From: Pohlia nutans
Taxonomy: Eukaryota; Streptophyta; Bryopsida; Bryales; Mniaceae
Direction of reading: 5' to 3'
Length of the DNA stretch: 64,000 nucleotides
Assembly: GCA_022496805.1 (NCBI GenBank)
Contig: CM040106.1
Location: 9,796,001 to 9,860,000 of the forward strand
This document shows positions 13,201 through 24,900 of this stretch, in pieces. The notes beneath the pieces were generated by a model, which did not search any database, had not been told where the DNA came from, and worked only from the letters and a program-made list of their open reading frames with translations. Every line of letters starts with the position of its first letter. The first letter of the stretch is position 1. A program made the translations under genes and the position numbers.

Positions 13201-14801
13201 TCAATCATAATTCCCGTGCTTTTGGATGTACTGAGACCAGGTTGAGAAGGCCCATGATGCAGATCTTCACTGTGTCGATTGGAATGCTCACAACGAGAAC
13301 CTCCTTTTAACTGGGTATTTCTTTCTAGATCTTGATCATACTGTAATGTACTCACAGGAATTTAAGTACTGTGCGTTTCGAAAAAACTTTTTGTTAATCA
13401 CTTTCACACTAATAGAATTTGATTAAGCCAATAATTGTCAGAATATGAATTAGGCCAGGTGCTATTTCTTCTAATTGGTATGACGAGTTGAACAGACGTT
13501 TTCTAGTTGTAATGGATGACGAGAATGGTAAAGTATATGCGATTAAGATCACTGGAGCCCCTCCTATTGAGTTTCTGGTGGTAGTTCAGGTCAGCAGATT
13601 ATTCTGTGAGGTTGTTTGATCACCGGAAGATATCAGGGAGTGGACGCGCTCTCCCTGTTGAGCAGTTTGAAGGGCACTCTGCTGCTGTGCTTTGTGTCCA
13701 GGTACGCTTAAAGCGTTTTCTTGAGTTTCACAATCAACTTCTGGTACAGATGACTCCACGACCTTTTCTGTGTTATAAATGCTGCTCAAACTGAACTATA
13801 GTATCAAACGTGCTTGCTGGTTGTTGCTTTACAGTGGTGCCCCGCTAGAGCTTCTGTGTTTGGGAGCTGCGCTGAGGACGGCTTGCTTAATGTGTGGGAT
13901 TTTGAAAAGGTACACATTCCTCAATATCTTACTTTTGAAGCTGTTTGATGGTTTCTTGGATATACTCGGAACTTCTGCTGGTTCGTAACAAGAATATTTT
14001 AAGTCCTAATCACTAAAATTAGAAATAAGACATTTTGGTTGTCAACAGGTTGGTAGGGCATTGGATACCAGCAAACTGAAGCAACCCGTAAATGTACCTC
14101 GAGGCCTATTTTTCCAACACACGGGGCACAGGTATTCTTACCAAAGAAGTTGTCACTTGTGAAATAATTTGAGAAACAATGGAAGGACTTATTTGCTTTC
14201 CTTTGCTGTCCTTGAGTATGATTCTGAATCTATCCTTCATGAGATGCTATACAATCATGACCTCTCGTTTTCCGACCAAGGTCCAGGGAGTAGATGGACT
14301 TTCAAGATAGAGATACTTGTTCAGCATTGCGTTTTCTGCTGTTCTGTGTCAAATACGGTAGCTCCCAAATTTTCCCACATCCTATTGATTTTGATTATGG
14401 ATTTGGACCTGTACTGAACAGGGACAAAGTGGTGGATTTTCATTGGGATTTGTGTGATCCATGGACAATTGCCAGTGTGTCAGAAGATGCCAACACCCCC
14501 GGGGGTGGGGGTACTTTGCAGGTTCTTTGCATAAGACCCCTGTTTGCACGGCCCTACATAATATGACTACGGGAAAATTGCTATAAAGGGGTGGTCAGAA
14601 AAACTAGTACTTCCTGGAAAGCACTTAGGACAGCTTTGGAGACTAACGGTAATATGGAGTTCATTGATTTATTAAACATGTTTCTTAATGTTTCAGATTT
14701 GGAGAATGATCGATTTCATTTACAGACCAGAAGAGCAGGTTTTGGCAGAGCTTGAAGTGGCGCGGCCTCAATTGGTGTCCCAGAATGGCACTGCCATATG
14801 A
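10214..14801 (+). CDS. FVE: MSI4/FVE-type WD40 histone-binding protein
   Basis: This is the plant homologue of RBBP4/RBBP7: a WD40 protein that binds histone H4/H3 and works in HDAC and Polycomb complexes. In Arabidopsis, FVE/MSI4 represses FLC. Fifteen exons join in phase without a stop: 10214-10359, 10886-10949, 11131-11217, 11434-11496, 11693-11758, 11892-11966, 12153-12228, 12450-12657, 12878-12962, 13241-13314, 13590-13701, 13835-13909, 14049-14131, 14422-14521 and 14697-14801 (TGA). The protein has 472 residues. The N-terminal histone-binding helix reads YAQWKSLLPALYDWL, followed by MWPSLSCRWGPQ. Diagnostic motifs are KTIIHPGEVNRIRELPQN, GHSDNAEFAL, FCSVGDDSFLLLWDARTG, KAHDADLHCVDWN, FEGHSAAVLCVQW and GHRDKVVDFHW. 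Intron 3 uses a GC donor (11218). The start is uncertain: the ATG at 10214 is the first in frame, but the basic tail of known FVE proteins is missing and may lie on an unseen upstream exon. The gene appears intact. Confidence 0.95.
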
Positions 14802-15173
14802 TCTTGTAACATTCTACCATAGACTCGAGATTAACTACCCTCAATATCATTTTGCGATATTCAGGATAGGCCTGACATGTTAGGCACGCAATTTAAACAA
14901 GAGGATTTCTCATATGGCTTGTTTAATCTTTCCTGTCTGGCCTCGCAAGAATGCAGCTCTAGCTTTGAGACTATTAGTTTCAGCCTCACTTTTTATGGCA
15001 ATTTAAAGTCTCAACACAGGAATATCTGATCTCATTATCAACATACAACTTCTCATTCTAGTCCTGTGCATTCCAAGATTGTCTGAAATCCATGATTTGC
15101 AATAATCACCATCTTGTGACTCGGTTCTCATCAAAGCTCCTGAAATTTGAGTAGATTGGAAGGCTGAATGATG

Positions 15174-15976
15174 TTAACCCTTCAGTGCCCAGGGTACTGT
15201 AGCTAGGAGCACTGGATTTCAGTGAATTTTTCCACTGTCATTGAGACTACTAGAAATAGAATGGATTAAGTTAGAAAGTAGCCGTACAATTCTGTTCTCA
15301 ATTGGAGACCACACATTTTATTAAAATTTGAGAATCATCCAATGGTGGGATTAGAATATTATAGTTAGTATTTGAATTGAGATTTTGAACTCAAAATTGA
15401 GATTTTGGGGGGTGTGTGACTTCAAATTTGAATAGAATTTGGGTTAAATTTTCAATAATGAAATTAAAGAAGTTAGCTATGCCCTATGTCGACACCTCTC
15501 CGTTGCAATCTTTCATATCAAGAATAGACACATAATTATTGTGAATTTCATAAGAGAAAGTGACATCCATATACGGTTTAGGACAAAATTTTATACATTG
15601 AAAATTGACAAGAGTGGGTACATTAGTCAAGATCGGATTACACACACTAATGGAAGATGAAGAAAAGAACACAATCCAAAAAAATAAAACAAGTTAACAA
15701 ACTTCCAAACACAAGAAATATTGCATAATATATGTGTTGTATTTGTAAGTATTTACTGTATTTTCAAGTATTTGCAGTATTTCCTCCTTTTGTTGATAGG
15801 TATTTTGATAGTTGTACAATTCCAAATTGAAAAAAAATTATTCTAGAAAGTGTGTAATGTATATGGCAAAATCTAAACTTCAAAATTGAAGTTCCAATTC
15901 TTCACGGATTCTCTGCTATTTGCATTTCGGACATTGCAGTGACCATAATGTGGTCAGCTGGGCTCTAAAGGGTTAA
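15174..15976. mobile_element. piggyBac-like TTAA element A
   Basis: The element lies between two TTAA sites (15174-15177 and 15973-15976). It starts CCCTTCAGTGCCCAG and ends CTGGGCTCTAAAGGG, an inverted repeat of about 15 bp with one or two mismatches. TTAA duplication plus a terminal CCC is the mark of the piggyBac superfamily. The interior (795 bp) has no coding capacity. It shares a block with element B next door (ACACAATCCxAAAAAA, CAAGAAATAxxxCATAATA, TGTATTTGTAAGTATT), so the two are one family. Confidence 0.7.
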
Positions 15977-16861
15977 CCCTTTAGTGCCCAGATTAGGGAG
16001 AGTAGTTTTGCACCAATGGCCCTTTGTGCAGTGGGCACTAGGTCATTGTCATTATGAACATACACTTTATACATGTTGACTATGAAAGAGGTCTAGAGTT
16101 TCTATTTATTTGCCCAGGTTAGTTTTCTATGAAACCCATTTTTAGCAAGTGCTTTTGGATGGGTGGTATTTTGCACAAACAAATTGCGTAAAAAAGAATT
16201 CAACCGTCCTAAATTGAGTGTAACTACTTCAAATTCATACATTCTATTAAAAGCTCATGTAGATCTAACTGTTCATTTGCAAAATTATGTCTCCTATTCG
16301 GAGTCATACTTGCACTATCATTGAGTGTGTACTCAAACCTCTCTTTTTTGAATTTCAATCCAAGAATTTAATTGTTTTTGTATTTTATTTTTATAAAACC
16401 TTGACGTGACTCGCAGCTCCAATACCTTCTCGAAACAATTTTCCATACCACCTTTTGATGAGTACTCAATTTTTTACAGAATTTCAAAGTCCACACATGA
16501 GGTATACATACAAAATACATACAAATTGGAATACATACAATAATGGAACAATTAAAAAGAGAACACAATCCCAAAAAAAAACAAGATAAAAAACTTACAA
16601 ATACAAGAAATACCACATAATACATCTATTGTATTTGTAAGTATTCACTGTATTTTGAGATATTTGCAGTATTATGTTGTTTTGTACATAGGTATTCTAA
16701 TTACTTTACAACTCCAAACCAAAAAATTCTTTTTGCATAAGATGCACATCGCATACCCCCTCTTCTGTTCTTCAGACAATCAAGTCCCATTCGCAACAGA
16801 TTTGAAGCTGTACCAAGAAAACAGTTACCAAAGATTGGTCTTATACACACTACAGGGTTAA
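15973..16861. mobile_element. piggyBac-like TTAA element B
   Basis: This element starts immediately after element A and shares its TTAA (15973-15976). It begins CCCTTTAGTGCCCAG and ends CACTACAGGG before TTAA at 16858-16861. The 881-bp interior is non-coding and related to element A. The right inverted repeat is less well preserved (about 10 of 13 positions). Confidence 0.6.
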
Positions 16862-17288
16862 GTCATGTTCAAAGATAATGAAGGCGAGAAGCATACACCA
16901 CCAACTATCAGCTTCCACTCTTGCATTGCATTTCTGTATTGAATTGTGTCCTTGACTGCAGAGTGGTTAGTGTAACCATATTACTGTAGGTGACAAACGA
17001 GACTTACAGAAAGGATCAGTGAAAATTTTAGGAAATGGCAAAGGGTGAGTGACATGCACCCCACAACATCTGCCAGAAGCCTTCTAGGCGATTTTTATTT
17101 ATTTTAGCCCTCCTTTGAGGCTACAGTAACCTTTATCATGTGCGTAAGTGGTGAGTGACTCAGACCATGGCGAGGTCAAAATTTCAGAGTTTTTTTTTTT
17201 AAATTTTCAACTCAAGTGGGGAGTTTCAGTACATTGAATGTGGGAATCTGACTCATACAAAATAACAACGGTAGCTGAAGTGGCAAAC

Positions 17289-17455
17289 TTAACCCCTAAA
17301 CGTTCTCACCCTTCGGCAGTTTTGCAAAGATACATTATAAAATTCAACTAAGAGGGATATTTTGAACTTGATTTATGAATAAAAGTTGTATATTATGAAT
17401 TTTAGGTTCCACCCATAGAATTAGATCTTGGATCTCTGAATCACTAGTGCAGCCG
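17289..17455. repeat. Dispersed TTAACCCC-ended repeat, copy 1
   Basis: This segment begins TTAACCCCTAAACGTTCTCA. It contains TGCAAAGATACATTATAAAA, AGAGGGATATTTTGAACTTG and AAAAGTTGTATATTATGAAT. Matching segments occur at 49,378-49,540 (same beginning) and 47,340-47,500 (interior only). The TTAACCCC end resembles the piggyBac-like elements. The other end could not be located. Confidence 0.5.
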
Positions 17456-17703
17456 AAGACCACCTTGTTGTTCCATCGCAAAAGTACGTCCAATTTCTTC
17501 AAGGGGAGGTGATGACATTGCAAGACATGCATTTTATACAACAACATCCACAGGAGGACCACATGTGACATCCTCATACGAAGGAGAAAATGCAAACTGC
17601 ACCATAACCGGCATGACTTCACGGATGCCTTCATCAACATGTGCTAGCGTAGTGACACTCGCCAATCCGGCCTGGCATAGCACATCATAGTTCATGCAGG
17701 CTA

Positions 17704-18627
17704 AGATTGAAACAACACTGGAAGACCATAGTGTGGAATTCCAGGTACGAATTAGCAAGCGCACTGGACATCCTACTTGGAAGTATGTGAAGAGGAATTC
17801 AACTCCGAAGGCAGTTTTACCTCTTCCTGATCCTATCGACAGTACCAATAATTGTGACACGACAATAATTTTAGCCAATATGGGGACGATGTGCGACCAC
17901 ATAGAACGCGAGTCGGAGTGGCAGTACAACCCGCTTGCAACACGGTTTGGAGGCATATCTGCTGCATCTGACACGCCAGCCGGAACTTTGTTGGAGGCCA
18001 GAGAGAAAGGAAAGGGCAAAAAAGGTCCCGAAAGCCCGATTTAACCCTTCAAACGTGCATAAATTGTAAGCTTACCACTCACGTTGGAGTCAATCATGTA
18101 TGTGGAATATCATCCAATCCTCAGCACTTTGAGATCCCCAATGAAGTGGATGTCCATGTTAGCCTTGCTTCTTGATGCTGTTGAGAGTGTACTTAAGAAA
18201 CAAGCAATCAACGAGCAAGGGTTTTATTTAATTTTTGTTCATGCCCTGTAATGTTGCAAACTTCGTTTCCTCCATACATGAAATCTTTTTCGCTCTGATA
18301 CAAGTAGCTTCCTCCGCAAGACGTGATTGTCCGGTTCCGGTATGTGCAAGCGCGCCAGATGCAGTTCCTTCATCTCCTAGAACTAAAACGATCTCATTGA
18401 CTGCCCTCCTCCAACTAGGTACGATTTTGATTTTTTTCATGTTTTGTTGGCTTGCGCAAATTACACTTCATTGTATATCGGTAACCTTTCTCCGTGTATC
18501 AGAGGACCTACCAGAACCCGCAAAGAGACCTACGCAATCTCGAGCTAAAAAGGCGACTCTTACAACAGACATTAGAGTTAACCAAAAAGTCAGCTCAAAG
18601 AGGAAAGTTTTAGCAAACTCCTCTTGA
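17704..18627 (+). CDS. Doubtful small multi-exon gene
   Basis: Three segments could form the 3' part of a gene. Segment a (about 17704-18024) encodes KIETTLEDHSVEFQVRISK, TWKYVKRNSTPKAVLPLP and a basic REKGKGKK before a GT at 18025. Segment b ends at 18418 (SPRTKTISLTALLQL) before GTACGA. Segment c begins after CAG at 18503 and reads EDLPEPAKRPTQSRAKKA to a TGA at 18627. Segments b and c join in phase; the link from a to b is not established. The tail is basic and proline-containing, like a nuclear protein. I recognise no family. Composition is more gene-like than the surroundings, but this may be a relic. Confidence 0.3.
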
Positions 18628-19794
18628 ACTCCTCTTGAACTCATATGGAAATATAAATAGACCAAAAACTAGTTCATGATGAGTTGGGAGACAATCTAAA
18701 GCAAGCCACTGTCATTATTCCCCACACCTCGTAATGACTCCCACACCTCCTACCAAAGCTCCAAGCCCAAGGCCCACAAGGGGACAAGTTATGACACGAC
18801 ACTATTCAACCCAACTATAGCTGAAAAGAGGGGTTAGAAGGAGGTTGAAAAGGGAGGTTCTATAGCCTTCTTTTCGGTTAACTCTATTACCATAAGAAGC
18901 ATTCCTGAAGTCCACCACACAACGCAGCCTCTGCATGGTCATCTATGTAGAGAATCGGGTTACGATTAGATGGCCTAATAACAAATGGAAAAGAAGTCAG
19001 GCCTATGGACTTCTTATACAAATTTGGGTGAGTGCCCCACTACAGGTCTCTTTAATAAGGCACTGTACAGTTGCCAGTGGTGAGTTAACTACACTAAGTG
19101 GATCAACTACTTCTAATTAACCTAGTCTGGTACAATATTAACTAGGGCTAACAGTAAGTACTTGGGTCTAAGATGCGAAGATCCTCAGCTGATATTATCT
19201 CCAACAATCTATGTATAGTTTTTTATTTTTAATTTGTGTTTGTGTTTGATTTTTGATTTTTTTTTTTGTGCTTGGTTTTATGTTTGTGTGTGTTTGGGGT
19301 GGCCTTGGAGTAGTTTTGGAGTGGCGTTGTGGTGGAATTGGCGGGGGAATTGGGGTGGTCTTTGGAGTGGCCTTGAGGTAGCGTAGTGAATATAAAGGAA
19401 ACTCCGTTTGTATGTCATCGGTGCTGCCATCAAAAATTTGTTTTCTTATAGCCATACCCTAAGAGATTCATTCCCTTACTCTATAGAAAATGCTGGTACT
19501 AACACAATATTCATTAAAATGAGAATAGGGACCTCTCAAAATCATATCTCTCATTTTCAAGGGGGACGATTGAATCTAAATGGATTGTCAATTTAGGTGG
19601 ATAGTTAGTACATATATCCTATAGAAGTTGGAATTTCCATTAAAACGAGAGTTACCGAAAGAATGATTGGTCCTAGTTGAAAGGAGGAGTTTCCATTAAA
19701 ATGAGAGTCATGAAAAGAACGGTCGATTCAAAACTAATATAGTACCATTTTAAATAAAAACAATGCTTATGTATAAGGGAGTGGTTTCTCATCT
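18628..19794. other. Intergenic DNA, nothing recognised
   Basis: No supported gene. Around 19200-19390 the plus strand is a GT-rich low-complexity stretch (repeated TTTGTGTTTG, then GGAGTGGCxTTG units). At 19500-19730 the phrase TTxCATTAAAAxGAGA recurs three times about 100-130 bases apart. Confidence 0.5.
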
Positions 19795-20035
19795 CCTGGA
19801 CACCAAGTCATGAGCTCAATGGTTGGTTGTGAATGGGTGTTTATCTCATATAGGTGGTCCGGGTTCGATTCCTGTTGAATTCGTTTGAGCGGATATGAAA
19901 TATGCATGACTTGGTGCTGCTAAGTGAGCCTCGGCAGGCAGGAAATTTGTAACAACCAACCAGCCCCGTACCCTAAACTGTGACAAGTGCTTAACGCGCT
20001 AACAAAAAAACAGTGGTCTTAACCACTAAACCTTT
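19795..20035 (+). repeat. tRNA-derived SINE
   Basis: An A box (TGAGCTCAATGGTTGG, 19811-19826) and a B box (GGTTCGATTCC, 19862-19872) are 35 bases apart, the spacing of a tRNA-type pol III promoter. The flanking bases do not fold into an acceptor stem, so this is a SINE rather than a tRNA gene. On the minus strand, 20030-20013 carries another tRNA-like phrase (TTTAGTGGTTAAGACCAC), so two SINE fragments may abut. Confidence 0.55.
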
Positions 20036-20414
20036 TATATATACTTGTTTTTGAAATCAAACACATACAGTTAATCTTTAAAGGAAAACGGATCAAATAT
20101 ACAAAGAAGTAAACGTACAATGTAATAGTAAATATATTATTAAAATATAAATATTGCACTTGCAATCCGTATTTTTTTTCAAAATCAAAACACTTAGTAT
20201 TTGAAATGGAAATCTTCAACTTCAAAGTGATACACGCAAATATAAAATGAGAAATAAGTCAAAAGAAATCTAGAACGTCTAATGAACTAGTCATAGTATA
20301 GACTCTATATCGCTTACATCAAAGCGCAAAGTATCACAATAATAGTCAAATACACACTATCACATAGAGCTAGCAAGCAAGCCATACTCTCCATTGCCTC
20401 CAATCAACAGCGGC

Positions 20415-23278
20415 TTAAGTAGAATTATACAAAGCCAAACTTTGGTTAATGACTTCGATCTGAGCTGATGGAATTTTGATCATGCACTCGACAGTACCTC
20501 GTTTGATTCTAGACTTCCATGCTGTCATCAAAGCATTTGTTTCTTCCCAAAGTGGAGGTTCGGTATCATCAACCTTCCAACGCAAACCTCTCGAGGTCTC
20601 CCATCCAGTGTAGTAGTCCTGGACATTTTGATCCCTTGATGTTGGACGAAAGTACTGAATGAGGACACAATTTGGACTTTCTGGGTTACAGTTAGGATCA
20701 GACAACACCCTCGCAATCCAAACTGGCCGAGTGCCACCATCTGCTGGTCGGATTGCAACGAAGTAGCCTTCATAAAGGTCTCGACCCACCCTGAATGATG
20801 GCAATGGACGACCCCGCATCTGCCCAACATAAATGTCGTCCTCTGCAAACTCTTCCCGAATGTCACCATCTTCTGCGTATTGATCCTCCACAATCGCTTC
20901 AACCCGAGATGTGGGCTAGAAACCGTCTTTCAAAACATTGGACGGTTGCGGAGGCTCTTGAAGCGCTACTTTCACAGCCCGCCAATAATGAATCAAGTGC
21001 TTATAGCGTCTTCTAAATTCCCCGGTGAGGTCCTCATTGCACAAATTCTCCCAGTATTTGATAAATCCAGATATACCTTTCGAGATGACTTCCACGTTCC
21101 TCATCGGACGCTGCTCAACAGGAATTGGCACTCCGTGGGGCCACAAACTCCTACCTTCGGTATCCTCCTTCCACAATTTGATCCCTCCACCTTCTTTGGG
21201 CAACCAGTCTACGTCCGTGCAGAAAATCTTGTACTTCATCACCGGACAACCAGTAGAGTCAAGGTAGAACTTAAACTGTTGTGCCTTGGTGTGCCCTACG
21301 AGTGCTTCATCTCCCTCCAGAATACTGCCTTCGATGAATCCTTTGAAATTGGGCACTTCTTTGACAAGGTGTGGGATAGTGGGGATAGATTCCACGTCCA
21401 TGAAGGACTTCATGAGCAAAGGAATCGTAGGAAAGTTTTCCTTCCGCAACAACATGCTCCACCTTCCAAACAACGCATCGATGTCATCGTGGGTGTGACC
21501 CTCCAGCATAAAATTAACATATACTTCACGAAATATATTTTTTTCAATGAGAAGAGACCAAAAACAAAAAACATATCTATTCTTGTTGTCCCCGGTAGCA
21601 TTGTTCATTTGCACATGGAGAACGGGCAGCAAAAGAGTCGCTAGAGGAGAGGTTCTAGCGGTAGGACGCAACGATGGTTCACAAGTCTCTGCCCCCTTAA
21701 GCATAGCATCAAACAAAGGAGATGACCTTGATCCCACAAACAATTCCCCAGATGCAAACTTAGGAGGCAACTCTAGATCCCGCAACAACGTGGCCATTGA
21801 GCCGATAGTGTAATTGGAATCGTGCGAGAATAGATCTAGGCCGTAATGAGCATAGCGCACATCGCCGTGGCCATGTGCAAGCATACCAGTAACAGAAACG
21901 GGCAACTTCACAAGGCCATCAATCTCTTTGCTCTTGTGCGAGAAAACCGGAGACGCCGTTTTTGCGTGGTCCATCTTGTCATGCCTGATCGTGAGACACT
22001 CGTGAGGAAGTTGAAAGATCGGGTGCGGTTGGCGTAATAGAACTCTCGGTGCGCACGTGCAAGAGCCAGATGCTTGTCTAATCTCTTAGCCCAGAGCAAT
22101 GCTTGCTGGGATCCAGCTATTGATCCCCTCCTAAGAGAATGATATTTGTCGCATGTTGCGCACCGAGAAAAATTGTCACCTGGTTTCTTTGCGTCGAACT
22201 CACTGAAGGTGGATGTCCTAATCTTGCTCAAGTTTGAAGGCGAGACATCTTTCAACCCAAACGCTGCATTTACCCTGTTCAGTTCAGGAATGGTGTATTT
22301 CCACTAAAAGATTTCCGGCAGAATCATGGAAACAACCTTCTCCCCGGATTTGAGCGTCCTCGTACGGTGGGGCATGTGGTCCGCGGATTTCTCTAAAATA
22401 CATCGCAGCGTCACGGTGGCTTGAACGATGTGATTACAGGGCTTCTGGATTCCCAAATTTCCATGAGGATGCGCTTGCCGTCCCTACACCGCGTATGCTT
22501 GGTAACGGTAGAATGTTGCTTTGGGGACACCTGCAATATGGATCCATGCTCGCACGCAAACATCAATACCTTCGATAGTCACAACCCTCCGGTTTTGAGA
22601 ATCACGGTGAATCTGCCTGTGGATGTCTATCTTCATGTGGAATCTGAACTGGAATGAGGTGCCCTGATACATACGTTTGTGGAAGGCACGAATCTTATCC
22701 CGCGGAAAGGGTTGAACGCAATTCTTGCTGCAACAAACTTTGCTAGAGACGGAGTTGATAGAGTCTTGAGTGAGGAGTTGCTGCGATTTGATGGAAGTCT
22801 CCCGGGGCGGATTCCTCACTGTACTGGTATATCTTGATGACCTAGCGGAAGAGGGCTCCCTGAGACTAGCTTGGTGACGGTTGTAGTTGTCGCGAATTTC
22901 ATGATCATGGAGGCTAGCTCCATTGATATGGACAAGCCGAATCGGCCAAGCCCGCAACAAGTACCTCCACTCGCGAGGGATGTCTACCTCAGAGTGACTC
23001 CGGACTATGTGAACAGCAACGTGAGTGTCATCAAGTGGTCCGTTTGCACCGAGGACAAGGTCTGAGCTCACACTATGATAAGTTTCGTCCCCAACATGCA
23101 AGTTGTCGTCATTGAACATAGATACACACTGAGTATTCCACTGACGTCGCGGAATGCCTTCACAATCCGGAACCTCGACGTCGATTGTGTGTTGGGCCTC
23201 AGCTTCGTCGTCCGAGGAGTCAATTCCAGCAATGGACATGCAAGCAGGATCGATGGCACCAGTAGAGGACCTGAACAT
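20415..23278 (-). pseudogene. DUF7869-type transposase-like protein, decayed
   Basis: A long protein reads on the minus strand with five breaks. The N-terminal part starts at ATG 23278, just after a splice acceptor (23281-23283). It contains CCSKNCVQPF, FHMKIDIHRQIHRDSQ and VTIEGIDVCVRAWIH before a frameshift near 22480. The middle part has PGDNFSRCATCDKYHSLRRG, with a TAG at 22304-22306 and a frameshift near 22005-22025. The core (21974-20919) has KMDHAKTASPVFSHK, NNATGDNKNRYVFCF and GHTHDDIDALFGRWS. After a TAG at 20916-20918, the same frame encodes a C-terminal module (20891-20415; VGRDLYEGYFVAIRPADG, PVWIARVL, QYFRPTSRD) that looks BAH- or chromo-like. From memory, the core belongs to DUF7869, thought to be an RNase H-like transposase fold; the D/H-rich HTHDDID is its signature. 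All three stops and shifts point to a dead copy. Confidence 0.75.
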
Positions 23279-23279
23279 A

Positions 23280-24683
23280 CCTGAAAGATAGCAAGCCCTC
23301 AAGTTAGAGTATAGAACATTGGAGATGGCTCCCCATATGCTTGATTAGCTCAACGCAAGCTAAATCACAAGAGGGATTCGGAAGATGTACATACGAAACA
23401 GGAGGGATTCGAAAGTAAAAGGGTGGATACTCTTAGAGTCCCGAGCGTAAGGCTATGGTCAATCTTCAGATTTCGTTTAGGTCGACTCGACCTAATCTGT
23501 CTTGACTATGTCTCAATTTAGGTCTGCCAGACCTAAATTGTATCGATCCAAAGTTGTAGAGACATAGATTCGATTATCATCTCAATTTAGGTCGGATCGA
23601 GCTAACTTGATGTGAAGGTTTTCCTCCTCCATCCGGTTACTTGATGAACGTACGAGGAAGGGTACCTCAGTTGAGGTCGACACGGGCTGAGTTGAAATAT
23701 AGGGGTGAGAGATATGACTCGCATCTGGGTTTTGAACAGAAGATAACTATCAGGGGTAGTTTAGGTCGAGTCGACCTCAAATGCGGATACAGCAGATCCA
23801 TATGGAAGGGTATCGCTCATATGAAATTTAAGTGTCCTCTCGATTTAGGTCGCCTCGAGCAAAATGGAGGAGAACAGATGGCACGGAATACAACATAGAA
23901 TGTTTACAGAAAGGAAGGGCTCGATATACTTTAGATCGGTTCAATCTGAAATTGGATTATCACATTCTGTGCCATCTACGGAGTTCAGCTCGACCCGAGC
24001 TGAATACACCAGAAGAATCCAGGTGATCAAGTCTGGAATACTCGATTGATTGAGGTCGAGTCGATCTAAACCCAACGATAAATCTCGCTCCAGTACTAGG
24101 CTACAATATCGTAATGGAGGTGCAAATTAGGTCGAGTCGACCTAAACTGGAGGATCTCTCTCGCTCCAGTAGAGGGCTAGTTGCAGGTAACGTTGGTGCA
24201 AATCAGGTCGAGTCGACCTAAACAAGAAGATGAATATTGCTCCAATACAAGGCTTAATGTAGGTAACGTTGGTGCCAATTAGGTCGACTCGACCTAAACA
24301 TGAAGATGAATATTGCTCCAGTACAAGGCTTAATGTAGGTAACGTTGGTACCAATTAGGTCGACTCGACCTAAATTGGAGGATGACTCTTCCTCCCGTAC
24401 GAGGCAAGATATTCAGGTCGAGTCGATCTAATATGTCCCGAAATTTACGGCGACAATATCAGGAAGCAACGGCATGTACATTCTGCATTTCGAATCGAAG
24501 CAACAACAACTGCACTGTGGGTTACAAATGAAAGCTACTCCAGATACAATTGTGAGAAAGAAGGCACCGTCCGAATCATTACAATAACATAACAGTATGA
24601 GATGCAACTGAAAAATGAACCCTATCTAAATCGTGCGCGCTAACCCTAGAACTTGAAGTTCTGAGTACGTAGTGATCCCTTAC
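23280..24683 (-). other. Leader intron of the DUF7869-type gene
   Basis: On the minus strand a donor (CCG|GTAAGG, GT at 24683-24682) and an acceptor (TTTCAG at 23286-23281) frame a 1.4-kb intron ahead of the coding exon. It holds the whole palindrome array 23476-24435. No reading frame of note occurs inside it. The intron is inferred from splice sites, not from transcripts. Confidence 0.5.
23476..24435. repeat. Palindrome array, leader intron of DUF7869 gene
   Basis: At least 13 copies of a palindrome occur here. The best is TTTAGGTCGACTCGACCTAA (23476-23495). Others centre near 23527, 23593, 23685, 23768, 23850, 23994, 24060, 24136, 24212, 24288, 24364 and 24422. The core is AGGTCGASTCGACCT, with compensating variants: 23514-23540 has GGTCTGCCAGACC and 23984-24004 has CAGCTCGACCCGAGCTG, so the dyad is kept while the sequence changes. 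The last five lie in a tandem repeat of 76 bp (24053, 24129, 24205, 24281, 24357). The same palindromes fill introns of the ParB-like gene. Confidence 0.85.
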
Positions 24684-24900
24684 CGGAATATGTCGCGGAC
24701 ACAGCGCCTCTTGACACGATTCTACAGCCTCAGCCCACAACTACACAAAGTCTCCTCAAAGCCTAAGCAAAAGAAAATCCTCCCTTCAACCATGCGAGAG
24801 TACAAGAACCGGTGTCGTGGAGTGCGCCAACGGAGGAGCATGAGCACGCAATGAAAGGAGAAAAGGAATATTTCAGTCGCACTTCAAGATTTATAGACAA
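24684..24900 (-). promoter_or_regulatory. Promoter and 5' leader exon of the DUF7869-type gene
   Basis: A TATA box (CTATAAAT, about 24897-24889 on the minus strand) is followed by a leader of roughly 180 bases ending at a splice donor (24684|24683, GTAAGG). The leader contains ATGs, but their frame closes at a TAG, so it is untranslated or carries a short upstream frame. The main ATG is on the next exon. TATA-to-donor order and orientation fit the gene at 23278-20415. Confidence 0.45.

Noticed and set aside
17534..18019. 161-residue open frame on the minus strand
   Set aside because: It is the reverse of the more gene-like plus frame at 17694-18044, has no motif and no splice partners.
19811..19872. 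tRNA gene
   Set aside because: A and B boxes are present, but acceptor and anticodon stems do not form, so it is called a SINE.
23476..24435. CRISPR-like array
   Set aside because: Regularly spaced short palindromes, but the spacers are themselves repeats of 76 bp, no cas genes are present, and the DNA is eukaryotic.
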